Assembly (NCBI GenBank): GCA_947311255.1
Contig: CAMZKL010000016.1
Location: 35,340-99,339 of the forward strand
Source of the DNA: an uncultured Chlorobiota bacterium
GTDB taxonomy: Bacteria; Bacteroidota; Bacteroidia; Bacteroidales; JAADGE01
Direction of reading: 5' to 3'
Length of the DNA stretch: 64,000 nt
Positions within the stretch are counted from its first letter, which is position 1. Each line of letters opens with the position of its first letter. The position numbers and the translations under genes are program-made. This document shows, piece by piece, positions 30,264-38,755 of this stretch. Under the pieces are notes generated by a model. That model did not search any database. It was not told where the DNA came from and worked only from the letters and a program-made list of their open reading frames with translations.

Positions 30264-30284
30264 AATGAATGAGTATTTGATAAA

Positions 30285-30309
30285 AAGGCGGTATAATATT
30301 AACCGCCTT
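30285..30309 (-). terminator. Intrinsic terminator inside PUL 1
   Basis: On the minus strand AAGGCGGT (complement of 30302-30309) pairs perfectly with ACCGCCTT (complement of 30285-30292) around a 9-base loop, followed by TTTATC. It lies 13 bases past the CBM/T9SS gene stop, before the DUF4434 gene. Confidence 0.8.
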
Positions 30310-30322
30310 ACATTAAGTTAAA

Positions 30323-31156
30323 CTACCTGATTATGTTCATTTTCATTGTTTTTGATAAATCGGAAGTTTTTAAAGTATAGAAATAAATACCTGATTTAAG
30401 GTTTTCAACATTAATATCAACAGTATTATTTCCTGCTGGAAAATTATTGTTAATAGCATCTATTATTTTTTTTCCGGAAATATCATAAATTGAAATATTT
30501 ACAAAATCGGGTTTTTCCAATGTGAATTTTATTGCAGTAAGATAGTTCGCAGGGTTAGGAACATTTTGCGATAAAGTAATTCCGGAATTTTGAATGTCAG
30601 TAACATTTGAACCTGCAAGTTCAATTAAATGAATGTCATCAAGCCAAACAATATTTCCTGTTCCTATTGCTCCAAGTTGAAAAACATAGTTACATTCACC
30701 AGTAACATCTGCAACAAAAGTTTCTTCAAAAGTTTGCGGACTTGTGCCAACGCTTAGAGTACTTGTGTAATAGTTATCCCAAGGGCTGTTAACTTCTTGA
30801 ATTACTTGTTCAACTGTTATGTCGGTATTTGCAACAGCAGTATATTTTACTGTGTAACTTTTTCCGCTTATAAGTCCTCCCGAAATACTTTGTGCAAAGC
30901 CAAATTCCCAACTTTCGCCTCCGCCTCCGGTTAAAGTTATTTTAGCACTGTTTGTTCCTTCAAGAACGCTTGTATTATCTATTTCTGCTGTTCCGTTTGT
31001 TTCTCCCCAAACTTCCCAATTGTTAAGTGCATCATCAAAAGAATTGTTCAAAAGTATCTCTGTTTGAGAGTTTACGTTTAGATTACTTCCCAAAAAGAAA
31101 ATCAAAAATAATGATATTGAGAAGAGCGATTTTAAAAAAGTATTTTTAAGTACCAT
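30323..31156 (-). CDS. Carbohydrate-binding protein with T9SS type A sorting domain
   Basis: I place the start at Met 31156 (MVLKNTFLK), giving 277 residues with signal peptide ending NVNSQT. An upstream in-frame start exists but overlaps the GH26 gene and spoils the signal peptide. Residues about 32-180 resemble a CBM4/9-type jelly roll (NNSFDDALNNWEVWGE, then WLDDIHLIEL). The last 80 residues are a T9SS C-terminal domain (LSQNVPNPANYLTAIKF, YDISGKKI, LKSGIYFYTL), so the protein should be exported and attached to the cell surface. It has no catalytic domain. It follows the GH26 gene by 25 bp and probably helps bind the polysaccharide. Confidence 0.8.
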   Translation of the reverse strand: MVLKNTFLKSLFSISLFLIFFLGSNLNVNSQTEILLNNSFDDALNNWEVWGETNGTAEIDNTSVLEGTNSAKITLTGGGGESWEFGFAQSISGGLISGKSYTVKYTAVANTDITVEQVIQEVNSPWDNYYTSTLSVGTSPQTFEETFVADVTGECNYVFQLGAIGTGNIVWLDDIHLIELAGSNVTDIQNSGITLSQNVPNPANYLTAIKFTLEKPDFVNISIYDISGKKIIDAINNNFPAGNNTVDINVENLKSGIYFYTLKTSDLSKTMKMNIIR

Positions 31157-31181
31157 AATAAAAAAATTTAAAAGTGAATAA

Positions 31182-32294
31182 TTAATTAAAATTTGCTGAT
31201 GAAATAAAAATTTCATTGCTTATTGATTGTTTATATGCGTTAAGTGCCTCCGGAGAACTGTCAATTCTAAGAAGTGTTGTTCCAAAGTTTTCATTCCAAT
31301 ATGAAACGGCTTTAATTTCTGGGTAAAAATTTCCGTTTTCTTTAACAGAATTTAAAGCATTTGTAATCCATTGCGGTTTTTGATGTGCTTCATTATCAAC
31401 AACTCCCCATTCAAGTATTGCAATTGGTTTTCCTGTTGCGGAAATTGATTTTACTTCATTCCAACCGTCGTTTAAAATGTTTTGAAATTCGTTCCAATCA
31501 TCATTTGGTTCTTGTTTTCCATATACACTGATTCCAATCCAATCTATATAATCGTCACCAGGATAGTATCCTTTCATGTTATTCCAACTTGTTTCAGGAT
31601 TTGAGTAAATATCAATATGAAAAAACCATGTTATGTTTATTGCACCTTCATTATTACAAATGTCAATTATGTGTCTGTATGCATCTCTGAAACGTTCCAT
31701 TCCGTCGTATAGATTATTGGCTCCGTATTCATTTTTTGTGTTTCTTCCGTTATATTCTGCATTCCAAGGAAACCAATCTCCGTTAACTTCGGTGCCGAAT
31801 TCAACGAGCAAAGGGATTTTTGTGTTTTTTGCTTCTTTTGCCCAAAGTTTTAGGTCGTTATCAAAGTTTCCGTCAATAAATTTTTGCATTGTGTAAACCG
31901 GGTCTGGTCCTCCTTCGTTGAAATTTGACCTTGGCATCATTCTTATAAAAGGTATTCTTCCTAAATTATGAATGACAGAAACTTCCTGGGAGGGAAATTT
32001 AATTCCCCCTTTTTCAGAAGTCCAATTGTTTGAAAAATAAACCCAAGTTAATTGTTTGTTTGCTAATGTTTCAAAATCTGTAATTCTGTTTTGTGTAACA
32101 ATATCTTCTGTTCCGCCTAAATCCGGAAAAGCAGAATGATATATTTTATTATTTTCGGGTATTGCCAATTTCATTCCTGTTAAGTCTGTTGTGTCACCTT
32201 CAACAGGTTTAATTGGTTCCGGTCCTTTGCAAGAAGAATTTGCAAAAAGGAAAAAACTTATTGTTATGAATAAATATTTTGTTTTATTTTTCAT
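31182..32294 (-). CDS. GH26-family glycoside hydrolase lipoprotein (A)
   Basis: This 370-residue lipoprotein (Cys22, NSSCKGP) has a GH26-like (beta/alpha)8 domain. The acid/base is Glu169 in EFGTEVNGDWFPW, and the nucleophile is Glu295 in AILEWGVV. GH26 enzymes are endo-acting beta-mannanases, beta-1,3-xylanases or lichenases. In most of them a His precedes the acid/base Glu, but here it is Thr168. The neighbouring enzyme shares the same change, which marks a distinct subgroup. It lies 3 bp downstream of the second GH26 gene, and the two catalytic domains are clearly paralogous. Predicted to cut the polymer at the cell surface. Confidence 0.85.
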   Translation of the reverse strand: MKNKTKYLFITISFFLFANSSCKGPEPIKPVEGDTTDLTGMKLAIPENNKIYHSAFPDLGGTEDIVTQNRITDFETLANKQLTWVYFSNNWTSEKGGIKFPSQEVSVIHNLGRIPFIRMMPRSNFNEGGPDPVYTMQKFIDGNFDNDLKLWAKEAKNTKIPLLVEFGTEVNGDWFPWNAEYNGRNTKNEYGANNLYDGMERFRDAYRHIIDICNNEGAINITWFFHIDIYSNPETSWNNMKGYYPGDDYIDWIGISVYGKQEPNDDWNEFQNILNDGWNEVKSISATGKPIAILEWGVVDNEAHQKPQWITNALNSVKENGNFYPEIKAVSYWNENFGTTLLRIDSSPEALNAYKQSISNEIFISSANFN

Positions 32295-32297
32295 TTT

Positions 32298-33911
32298 TTA
32301 TTGAGAGAATGATGCATTTGAAATAAATAATGAATTGTTTACGGCATTTCTATATGCGTTTTTTGCCGAATTTGATGAATTTATTTTTAAGTTAACATTA
32401 AAACCGTTATCATTAAAGTTTTCGTGCCACCAGCACATTGCATCAATGTCTTCTGCATATGTTCCGTTAGGTCCTACTGCATTGTATGCATCTGTAATCC
32501 ATTGAGATTTGTTGCCTAATGAGGGATAATCTATAACACCCATTTCAAGAACAGCAATGGGTTTGCCTGAATTTGAAATTGATGATATTTCTGCCCAATT
32601 ATCATTCAGCATATTTTCAAAAGACCACCAACCGTCATTTGTATCTTGCGGTCCGTAAACACTAAGTCCAATCCAATCAATATAATCATCGCCAGGATAA
32701 TAATCTTTCATTTTGTTCCAGCTTACTTGGGGGTCGTTGTCTGCATTTACATGAAAAAACCAAGTTACATTATTAACACCTCTTGAATTAAAAATGTCAA
32801 TAATATGTCTGTATGCATCTCTAAAACGTTCAGCTCCGTCATATTTGTCAGGATTTCCGTATCCTGTTTTGTTATTTTTACCATTCCATTTTGCATTCCA
32901 AGGAAACCAATCTCCGTTACATTCTGTTCCAAATTCAATAAGCAAAGGATATTCCACAGCTTTTGCATTGTCAGCCCATTGTTCTAATTCTGCATCAAAG
33001 TTACCGTCTATAAAAGCTTGCATTGTGTAAACAGGGTCGGGAGTATCTTCATCTTCATTTCTTGGCATTATTCTGATAAACGGTACTTTTCCTGCATTAT
33101 GAATAATATTTACTTCTGATTGCGGAAAGTGTATTCCGTCAAACCAATTGTCTGAAAAGTATGCCCATGTAATATCTTTGTTTGCAAGGTTTTCAAAGTT
33201 ACTGATTTTATTTGCAGAAACTTCATCTTCAAAACCTCCGAAATTTGTGTATGCCGAATGATAAATATGTGTTCCGCTTGGTTCTAAAAGTTTTGTTCCC
33301 GTTTGCTGGTTTTGTGTTTTTATTTCAATAACTAAATAATCTAAATTGCTGTTTTCGTTTGCATTATTAGATTTATACATTAATCTTATTTCTCCGTTTG
33401 ATGATTTAATAAAGTTATTTGAAGTTTTTGTCCACTCATTGCTTGACCATTTCCAATCTTGTGCAAATGTATTTTTGCCGAGAGTTACCCATTTGTTGGT
33501 TGAAAAATTTCTTATTTTCCAATACCATTTTTGACTGTTGTATTTTCTTCCTTTGTAGTTTGTTTTTACTTTTATTTCTACAACTTCACTTTTGTCTATA
33601 TCATCAGGTAAATAAAAATATATGTATCCTTGATAACGTTGACTGTTTGGTTGAAAATCAATATATTTGTTCCAATTATCTTGTGTTCCTGATTGGTCTT
33701 TTGTGTTTAATTTGCTTAAAGGTGCATCTTGCCAATATCCTTTGCTGTTTGTTATATGGTCGACATATAAAGTATGAGTAATACTTTTATCGGCAGTAAT
33801 TATCGGAGAATTATCGGGTGTTATAGATTTTTTTTGAATTATGTTTTCTTTTTTGCAAGAAAATGCAAACATAATTATTAAAATAAATGTAAATTGTTTT
33901 AAATTTTTCAT
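32298..33911 (-). CDS. GH26-family glycoside hydrolase lipoprotein (B) with N-terminal beta-sandwich
   Basis: This 537-residue lipoprotein has Cys19 (AFSCKKE). Residues about 40-200 form an extra domain rich in Trp/Tyr (KWYWKIRNF, QDWKWSSNEW), probably a carbohydrate-binding beta-sandwich. The GH26 domain follows, with acid/base Glu330 (EFGTECNGDWFPW) and nucleophile Glu456 (AVLEMGVI). As in its neighbour, the residue before the acid/base is Thr, not His. The pair probably arose by tandem duplication followed by gain or loss of the binding module. It lies 12 bp after the GH2 gene, in the same operon. The polymer it cuts is not known. Confidence 0.85.
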   Translation of the reverse strand: MKNLKQFTFILIIMFAFSCKKENIIQKKSITPDNSPIITADKSITHTLYVDHITNSKGYWQDAPLSKLNTKDQSGTQDNWNKYIDFQPNSQRYQGYIYFYLPDDIDKSEVVEIKVKTNYKGRKYNSQKWYWKIRNFSTNKWVTLGKNTFAQDWKWSSNEWTKTSNNFIKSSNGEIRLMYKSNNANENSNLDYLVIEIKTQNQQTGTKLLEPSGTHIYHSAYTNFGGFEDEVSANKISNFENLANKDITWAYFSDNWFDGIHFPQSEVNIIHNAGKVPFIRIMPRNEDEDTPDPVYTMQAFIDGNFDAELEQWADNAKAVEYPLLIEFGTECNGDWFPWNAKWNGKNNKTGYGNPDKYDGAERFRDAYRHIIDIFNSRGVNNVTWFFHVNADNDPQVSWNKMKDYYPGDDYIDWIGLSVYGPQDTNDGWWSFENMLNDNWAEISSISNSGKPIAVLEMGVIDYPSLGNKSQWITDAYNAVGPNGTYAEDIDAMCWWHENFNDNGFNVNLKINSSNSAKNAYRNAVNNSLFISNASFSQ

Positions 33912-33923
33912 AACTTTTATTTA

Positions 33924-36788
33924 TTATTGATATTTATCTTGAACAATAAAAGGTTGTTTCCCTTCTAAATCTTCTTTTGAAAATTTTGCAGTTATAGTTT
34001 TTTCTTCTCCCGGTAAAAGGATTAAAAAGTTGTCAGACCAAAATGTCGGTAAAACTTCTTCTCCATTTTTTCCTTTTGTTATCATTAATCTTTTCATAAA
34101 AGCAAGTTTTTTACTTGTATTTTTAACTATAACAGTTGCCATAATTTCATTTTCTTCGTCTTTAAGAGTTGATTTTATAACTAAGTTAACATTTTCAAGA
34201 TTTGCTAAATCCGTAAAATCTACTCTTTTTGAGAGTTCTTTACTGTCAAGCCTTGCACGTTTTAAAGCTGCATAAACTTTTTTGTCAAGTTTGTTGCTTT
34301 CGGGAGCAAACCAATAGAAATTGTCGGATAAAATGTTGTTTTTGTCGTCTTTCAGAATTAATTTTACAAAATATGTTGATTTTATATTTTGTGGTTTTTT
34401 TACAGAAAATACTTCTGTATATTTATTTTCTTCTATGTTTAAATTTTCTTCTTTTTCAGAAATTACATTTAAATTAAAATCATAAACTTTAACAGATACT
34501 TTTAAGTTTTTATATTGCTTGTATGTTGCATTAATAACAGAAACTTTAAAATTATTTTCATTTAGTTGAATATGAAGTGGTTCCATTGCTTTTTTTGCAA
34601 AATAATATGCCGAAGTAGGGTTTAAATACCAATCGTAAAGTTGCCAAACAACAGTAGGCCATGTTGAATTAAGTTTCCATAACATTACTCCGCTTGTAAT
34701 GTCCCACATTCTGTGATTTGCAGCTTCGTACATTGCTCTGTAACTTGCAGCATTAATATATTGTGCATTTTTTATATATTCTTGAGCGGTTTTTGGTTTT
34801 CCGTATCGTGAGCGTAAAGCAACATCGTATGCTCTGTACACATATCCGTCATCGTCCCATGCTCCGTGATGTGCCCATTTTTTATTCAAAGGATAAATGT
34901 CTGTTTTTTCTGATTTTTCAATATCATTAATAAACTTTTTCATGCTCGTGTATGTAGGAACGGAAGGTACACCGAGTTCATCTCTGAACATTTGTTGTTT
35001 AACAGATAAAACCATATCGTAATAATACTTGTGAGGGTACCATGTGTAGTCGGGAGCACCGTCGTCGGTTATACCTAATGGTAGATCTTCTTTCATATAG
35101 GGGGTTAATTTGTCAACATCCCAGTCGTAGCTGGAAGTTGGGACAAATTCTCCTGTAGGATGATTTTGTTTTAGAAGTTTTTTTACAGGGTTATATATTT
35201 CTTCTCTAACGATTGTTTCGCATTGAAGCGTCCAAAGAGATAGGGAAGGGTGGTTTCTGTATCTTTTAATAATATCGTCGGCATTACTTATCGCTAAATC
35301 GGCATCTTTAGGGTTTGCAAATGATGCTGTTCCTGGGTAAGATGTCCAACACTGGAAGAATGTTTCCCACATCATAAGTCCGTATTTATCATATGTTTCC
35401 ATGACATATTCGGGAGGCGAAGGCATATCTTCATTTGCAATCATTACAACATTTGCGTTTGCCAAAAGTCTTGCTTCATTGTACATTCTTTTTGGGTTCA
35501 TATTAAGCATCATATCTGGTTGTAACCATCCGCCTCTAGCAAATATCTTTTTCCCGTTTACCCAAAATATTCTCCCGAATTCACCGTCAATTTCTTTTAA
35601 TGTATTTGTAAGTTCTCTGATGCCGAATGTTGTTTCGCTTATATCGGAAATTTTTTTGTTTTTAATAAATTCCAATTTTAATTTATGAAGGTTTTGATTT
35701 CCGTAACCGTTTGGCCACCAAAGCAAGGGGTTTTTAATACTTAATTGTGGAAAGTCATTGTAATCAACACTTACGGTTATTGTTTTGTTTGCAGGAATTT
35801 CAACTTGTTTTTCGAAAGTTATTGTTTTAAAATTACCTTTCATTTTTTTCTTATAGCTGTAAAAATCAACTTCTTTTACAAAATCAATTGTTCCTTTTAT
35901 TTTTCCTTTAACAGGTTTGTTAGAAGTATTAATAAGTTCGGCACTAATTGTTAAGTCTGCTTTTGTTGTGTCCGGCAGGTTAAGTTTTGTAATAATATAC
36001 GGGTTTGTAATATCAACATCATTTGTAAATGTTAAAAATACATCTTGATAGATACCCATATTTCTGTCTCTTACAACGGGAGCACAATCCCATCCGGCAG
36101 AAAATTTAAGAGTTGCATCTTTAAATATTTCTGTTCCCCAACCTCTTTGAGGTCCGAAAACTTCTAATTGAGCACCCGGATATGGAGTTCCGATGTTATC
36201 AACTTGATAAATTTTTACGGCAAGTATATTTTTTTTATCTTTATTTACATAATCAGTAATGTTAAATTTGTATCTTTTAAACATTCCGACCATATTTTTT
36301 GCATTGGTTAGTTGTTTTCCGTTAATCCAAACGTCTGCTCTGTAATTTATTCCGTCAAAATTTAACCAAATATTATTGTTTGTGTTTTCTTTTTCGATAT
36401 TAAATTCAGTTCTGAACCAATAGGGGTTTTTAAAAGGATTCGGATGGTTTTTGATATGTGAATATTTTTCTAAATTTAAGCGTTTGTTTAAAGAGTCGGA
36501 AGCATCAGGAATAAGGAAATTGTTTAAATCAAAATGCGGATCGGGGTAAATATTTGCATTAACAAGAGCTCGTAAAACTGTTGTAGGGACTTCCACGTTT
36601 AACCATTTTTCATCTTTAAATTGCGGTGTGGAAATTTCTTTATCTTTTTCTGGTATTTTTAGTGATGATATTAATTTCCAATCTTTTAGAAATTGTTTTT
36701 TGAAGATGTCTTTATTTTTGTTATCTTTATTGCAAGAGAAGAAAGATAATAATATGATTATTAATATGTTAATTTTTATATTTTTCAT
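33924..36788 (-). CDS. GH2 exo-beta-D-glucosaminidase/mannosidase-like lipoprotein
   Basis: This 954-residue lipoprotein (Cys19, SFFSCNKD) has a full GH2 architecture: sugar-binding jelly roll, Ig-like domain, TIM barrel and C-terminal Ig domains. Features specific to the exo-beta-D-glucosaminidase (CsxA-like) branch are VPTTVLRALVNANIYPDP, RGGWLQPDMML, and the late GVMLWKLNSTWPTVVWQLYDWYL followed by AMEPLHIQLN. Candidate catalytic residues are Glu524 (LQCETIV, acid/base) and Glu604 (RDELGVPS, nucleophile), about 80 residues apart as in that family. It probably removes non-reducing terminal glucosamine (or mannose) from beta-linked oligosaccharides. The operon neighbours, a ROK kinase and SIS enzyme, fit an amino sugar. 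Confidence 0.8.
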   Translation of the reverse strand: MKNIKINILIIILLSFFSCNKDNKNKDIFKKQFLKDWKLISSLKIPEKDKEISTPQFKDEKWLNVEVPTTVLRALVNANIYPDPHFDLNNFLIPDASDSLNKRLNLEKYSHIKNHPNPFKNPYWFRTEFNIEKENTNNNIWLNFDGINYRADVWINGKQLTNAKNMVGMFKRYKFNITDYVNKDKKNILAVKIYQVDNIGTPYPGAQLEVFGPQRGWGTEIFKDATLKFSAGWDCAPVVRDRNMGIYQDVFLTFTNDVDITNPYIITKLNLPDTTKADLTISAELINTSNKPVKGKIKGTIDFVKEVDFYSYKKKMKGNFKTITFEKQVEIPANKTITVSVDYNDFPQLSIKNPLLWWPNGYGNQNLHKLKLEFIKNKKISDISETTFGIRELTNTLKEIDGEFGRIFWVNGKKIFARGGWLQPDMMLNMNPKRMYNEARLLANANVVMIANEDMPSPPEYVMETYDKYGLMMWETFFQCWTSYPGTASFANPKDADLAISNADDIIKRYRNHPSLSLWTLQCETIVREEIYNPVKKLLKQNHPTGEFVPTSSYDWDVDKLTPYMKEDLPLGITDDGAPDYTWYPHKYYYDMVLSVKQQMFRDELGVPSVPTYTSMKKFINDIEKSEKTDIYPLNKKWAHHGAWDDDGYVYRAYDVALRSRYGKPKTAQEYIKNAQYINAASYRAMYEAANHRMWDITSGVMLWKLNSTWPTVVWQLYDWYLNPTSAYYFAKKAMEPLHIQLNENNFKVSVINATYKQYKNLKVSVKVYDFNLNVISEKEENLNIEENKYTEVFSVKKPQNIKSTYFVKLILKDDKNNILSDNFYWFAPESNKLDKKVYAALKRARLDSKELSKRVDFTDLANLENVNLVIKSTLKDEENEIMATVIVKNTSKKLAFMKRLMITKGKNGEEVLPTFWSDNFLILLPGEEKTITAKFSKEDLEGKQPFIVQDKYQ

Positions 36789-36803
36789 TTTGTGTTTTAT
36801 TAT

Positions 36804-37688
36804 TTATAAAGCTAATGCTGCTGCACCGATAAAGCCGGCATAGTCTCCGAGTTCTGCAAAAACAATTTTTATTTTTTGTGCAGGGACTTCACAAATGTTT
36901 TTTAATAATTGTTTTTCGGTATGTTTTAAAAAGAATTTTCCAGCATTAGAAATTGAGCCTCCTAATATTACAATTTCAGGGTCTAAAATATTTATGCTCC
37001 ATGCCATTGCATAAGCTAAATGTTCTCCGAATATTTTCCAAGTTTCCAAGGCATCTTTATCATTATTTTCGGCAAGTTTAAAAATTTCGACAGATTCCAT
37101 GTCTTTTCCCGACACGGATTTGTAAATTTTTGAAACGCCTTTTCCTGAGATGTAATCTTCAATTATTCCAGATTTGTACGGAGAAATCCAAATTTCACCA
37201 GCAGTTTGGGTTGCACCATTTAGAATTTTACCGTTAATAATTACTGCAGCTCCAAAACCTGTTCCCAAAGTAAAACCTAATACATTTTTTTTGGATTTTC
37301 CTGCTCCGAAAATAGTTTCGCCGAATATTAAGCAATTAGCATCATTATTAATAAATACTTTTGTATTAAAATAATTTGCAATTGTATGTTGTAACGGAAA
37401 ATAATTCATGGTAGGAAGTTGTGGACATTCCAGAATTATTCCTGTTTTTATGTCCAAAGGACCTGTTGTTCCGATTCCAATTCCGGCAATATTGTTTATG
37501 TTAACTTCTAATCTGTCAAAAATAGTTTCAATACTTGACGTTATTCTTTGAATAATTCTTTCAGATGGGTCATGCCCGTCGGTCGGAATCTTAACAGGAA
37601 CGCATAAAACTTTACCTTTTTCGGATATTGCACCTGTCATAATTTTAGTTCCGCCTAAATCAACTCCTATGTATATTTTTTTTGCCAT
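36804..37688 (-). CDS. ROK-family sugar kinase
   Basis: This 294-residue cytoplasmic protein has the ROK ATP-binding start GVDLGGTKIMTG (residues 7-18), GIGTTGPLD (about 70-78), NDANCLIFGE and GFTLGTGFGAAVIING (about 120-150). The sugar ligand Glu is in GEIW. The typical ROK Cys-His zinc site after this point is not obvious. ROK kinases phosphorylate glucose, mannose, fructose, GlcNAc or glucosamine. Because it lies between the GH2 glucosaminidase-like gene and an SIS gene (14-15 bp gaps), it should phosphorylate the monosaccharide released by this PUL, plausibly glucosamine. Specificity cannot be read from motifs alone. Confidence 0.88.
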   Translation of the reverse strand: MAKKIYIGVDLGGTKIMTGAISEKGKVLCVPVKIPTDGHDPSERIIQRITSSIETIFDRLEVNINNIAGIGIGTTGPLDIKTGIILECPQLPTMNYFPLQHTIANYFNTKVFINNDANCLIFGETIFGAGKSKKNVLGFTLGTGFGAAVIINGKILNGATQTAGEIWISPYKSGIIEDYISGKGVSKIYKSVSGKDMESVEIFKLAENNDKDALETWKIFGEHLAYAMAWSINILDPEIVILGGSISNAGKFFLKHTEKQLLKNICEVPAQKIKIVFAELGDYAGFIGAAALAL

Positions 37689-37702
37689 ATTAAGGTTTTT
37701 GT

Positions 37703-38755
37703 TTATTCAACAGCTGTTACTTTTGCTCCGTGTGAAAAACTGCCGGCTTCAAATCCTTTATTTTTTGCATATTCATCAATATAAAGCTGAATGGGTATTA
37801 TACTTTCAATTGAAAATAAGAATTCATCTTGTTCCGGTATATTTAAGATTTTTATTTTATTGTTTGAGATATTTATTTCTGAATTAGTAATAATTAAAAC
37901 TTTGCCTCCGAAGTTTGCAATATCTTTTGCCATTTTTAGGTTTTGCTCAAAAGTTTTTCCTTTTGGAATAAATATTATTGTTTTTACACCTTCTTGAACC
38001 ATTTCTATGGGGCCGTGTCTGAATTCTCCACCGAAATATCCGGTTGCCGCAACTTTAATGGCTTCTTTAAACATTAGACTGCTTTGCATTGCGGAAGCAT
38101 AGGCAGGTCCTCTTGCAATTATTTGTATTGTTTCTATGTTGCCGAAAAAATAAATGTGTTTTGAAATGTTTTTTTGATAAAAATTAATTCTTTCTTCAAC
38201 ATCAATAATTAATTTTTTGATTTTTTTAATTTTACTGTCATTCCATTCATCATTTATGTACCATGCAAAGATGTATGTTACAAGAAGTATTGAAACAAAT
38301 GTTTTTGTTGATGTCATTTTTTCCTGTCCTGCATTACTGTACAATGTATAATCTGATTTTTTGTCAAGAGTACTGTTTTTGGTATTTGTAATTCCTAAAC
38401 ATTTAACTTTTTTAGGAATATTTTTTAATATTTCAACGACTTCGTAGCTTTCTCCTGATTGAGAAAAGCAAACGAGAAGTGTTTCCTTATTAAGCACTTG
38501 AAAATTATAATGTAATAATTCGCCGGCATTAATTACAAAAGTACTTATTCCCATTTTGCTGAATATATTTGATGCTGCAAAAGATGTGAAATAAGAACTT
38601 CCCATTCCCGTAAAAATTATTTGCTCAAATTCATTGTTTCTCAGCATTCTTTTCAGTGCGGATAAAGTTTTTAAATTATCTTCATTTAAATACAGTTTTA
38701 GTGTATTTTCTAATGCTTTCGGTTGTTCTGTAATTTCTTTTAAAAATAAGTTCAT
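37703..38755 (-). CDS. Tandem-SIS sugar-phosphate isomerase/deaminase (GlmS C-terminal/AgaS-like)
   Basis: I choose the start at Met 38755 (MNLFLKEITEQP, the usual family beginning). Its ATG shares one base with the TAA of the preceding gene. The 350-residue protein has two SIS domains. The first has FTGMGSSY and CFSQSGES (phosphosugar-binding loop), and the second has IARGPAYASAMQSSLMFKEA and EFRHGPIEM. This corresponds to the isomerase half of GlmS and to glucosamine/galactosamine-6-phosphate deaminases. The glutamine amidotransferase domain is absent, so a catabolic aldose-ketose isomerase or deaminase acting on the ROK product is likely. Confidence 0.82.
   Translation of the reverse strand: MNLFLKEITEQPKALENTLKLYLNEDNLKTLSALKRMLRNNEFEQIIFTGMGSSYFTSFAASNIFSKMGISTFVINAGELLHYNFQVLNKETLLVCFSQSGESYEVVEILKNIPKKVKCLGITNTKNSTLDKKSDYTLYSNAGQEKMTSTKTFVSILLVTYIFAWYINDEWNDSKIKKIKKLIIDVEERINFYQKNISKHIYFFGNIETIQIIARGPAYASAMQSSLMFKEAIKVAATGYFGGEFRHGPIEMVQEGVKTIIFIPKGKTFEQNLKMAKDIANFGGKVLIITNSEINISNNKIKILNIPEQDEFLFSIESIIPIQLYIDEYAKNKGFEAGSFSHGAKVTAVE

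Noticed and set aside
31157-31216. Upstream start for the CBM/T9SS protein overlapping the GH26 gene
   Set aside because: ATG 31156 gives a clean signal peptide and no overlap. The extra 20 residues look like antisense-free extension into the upstream gene.
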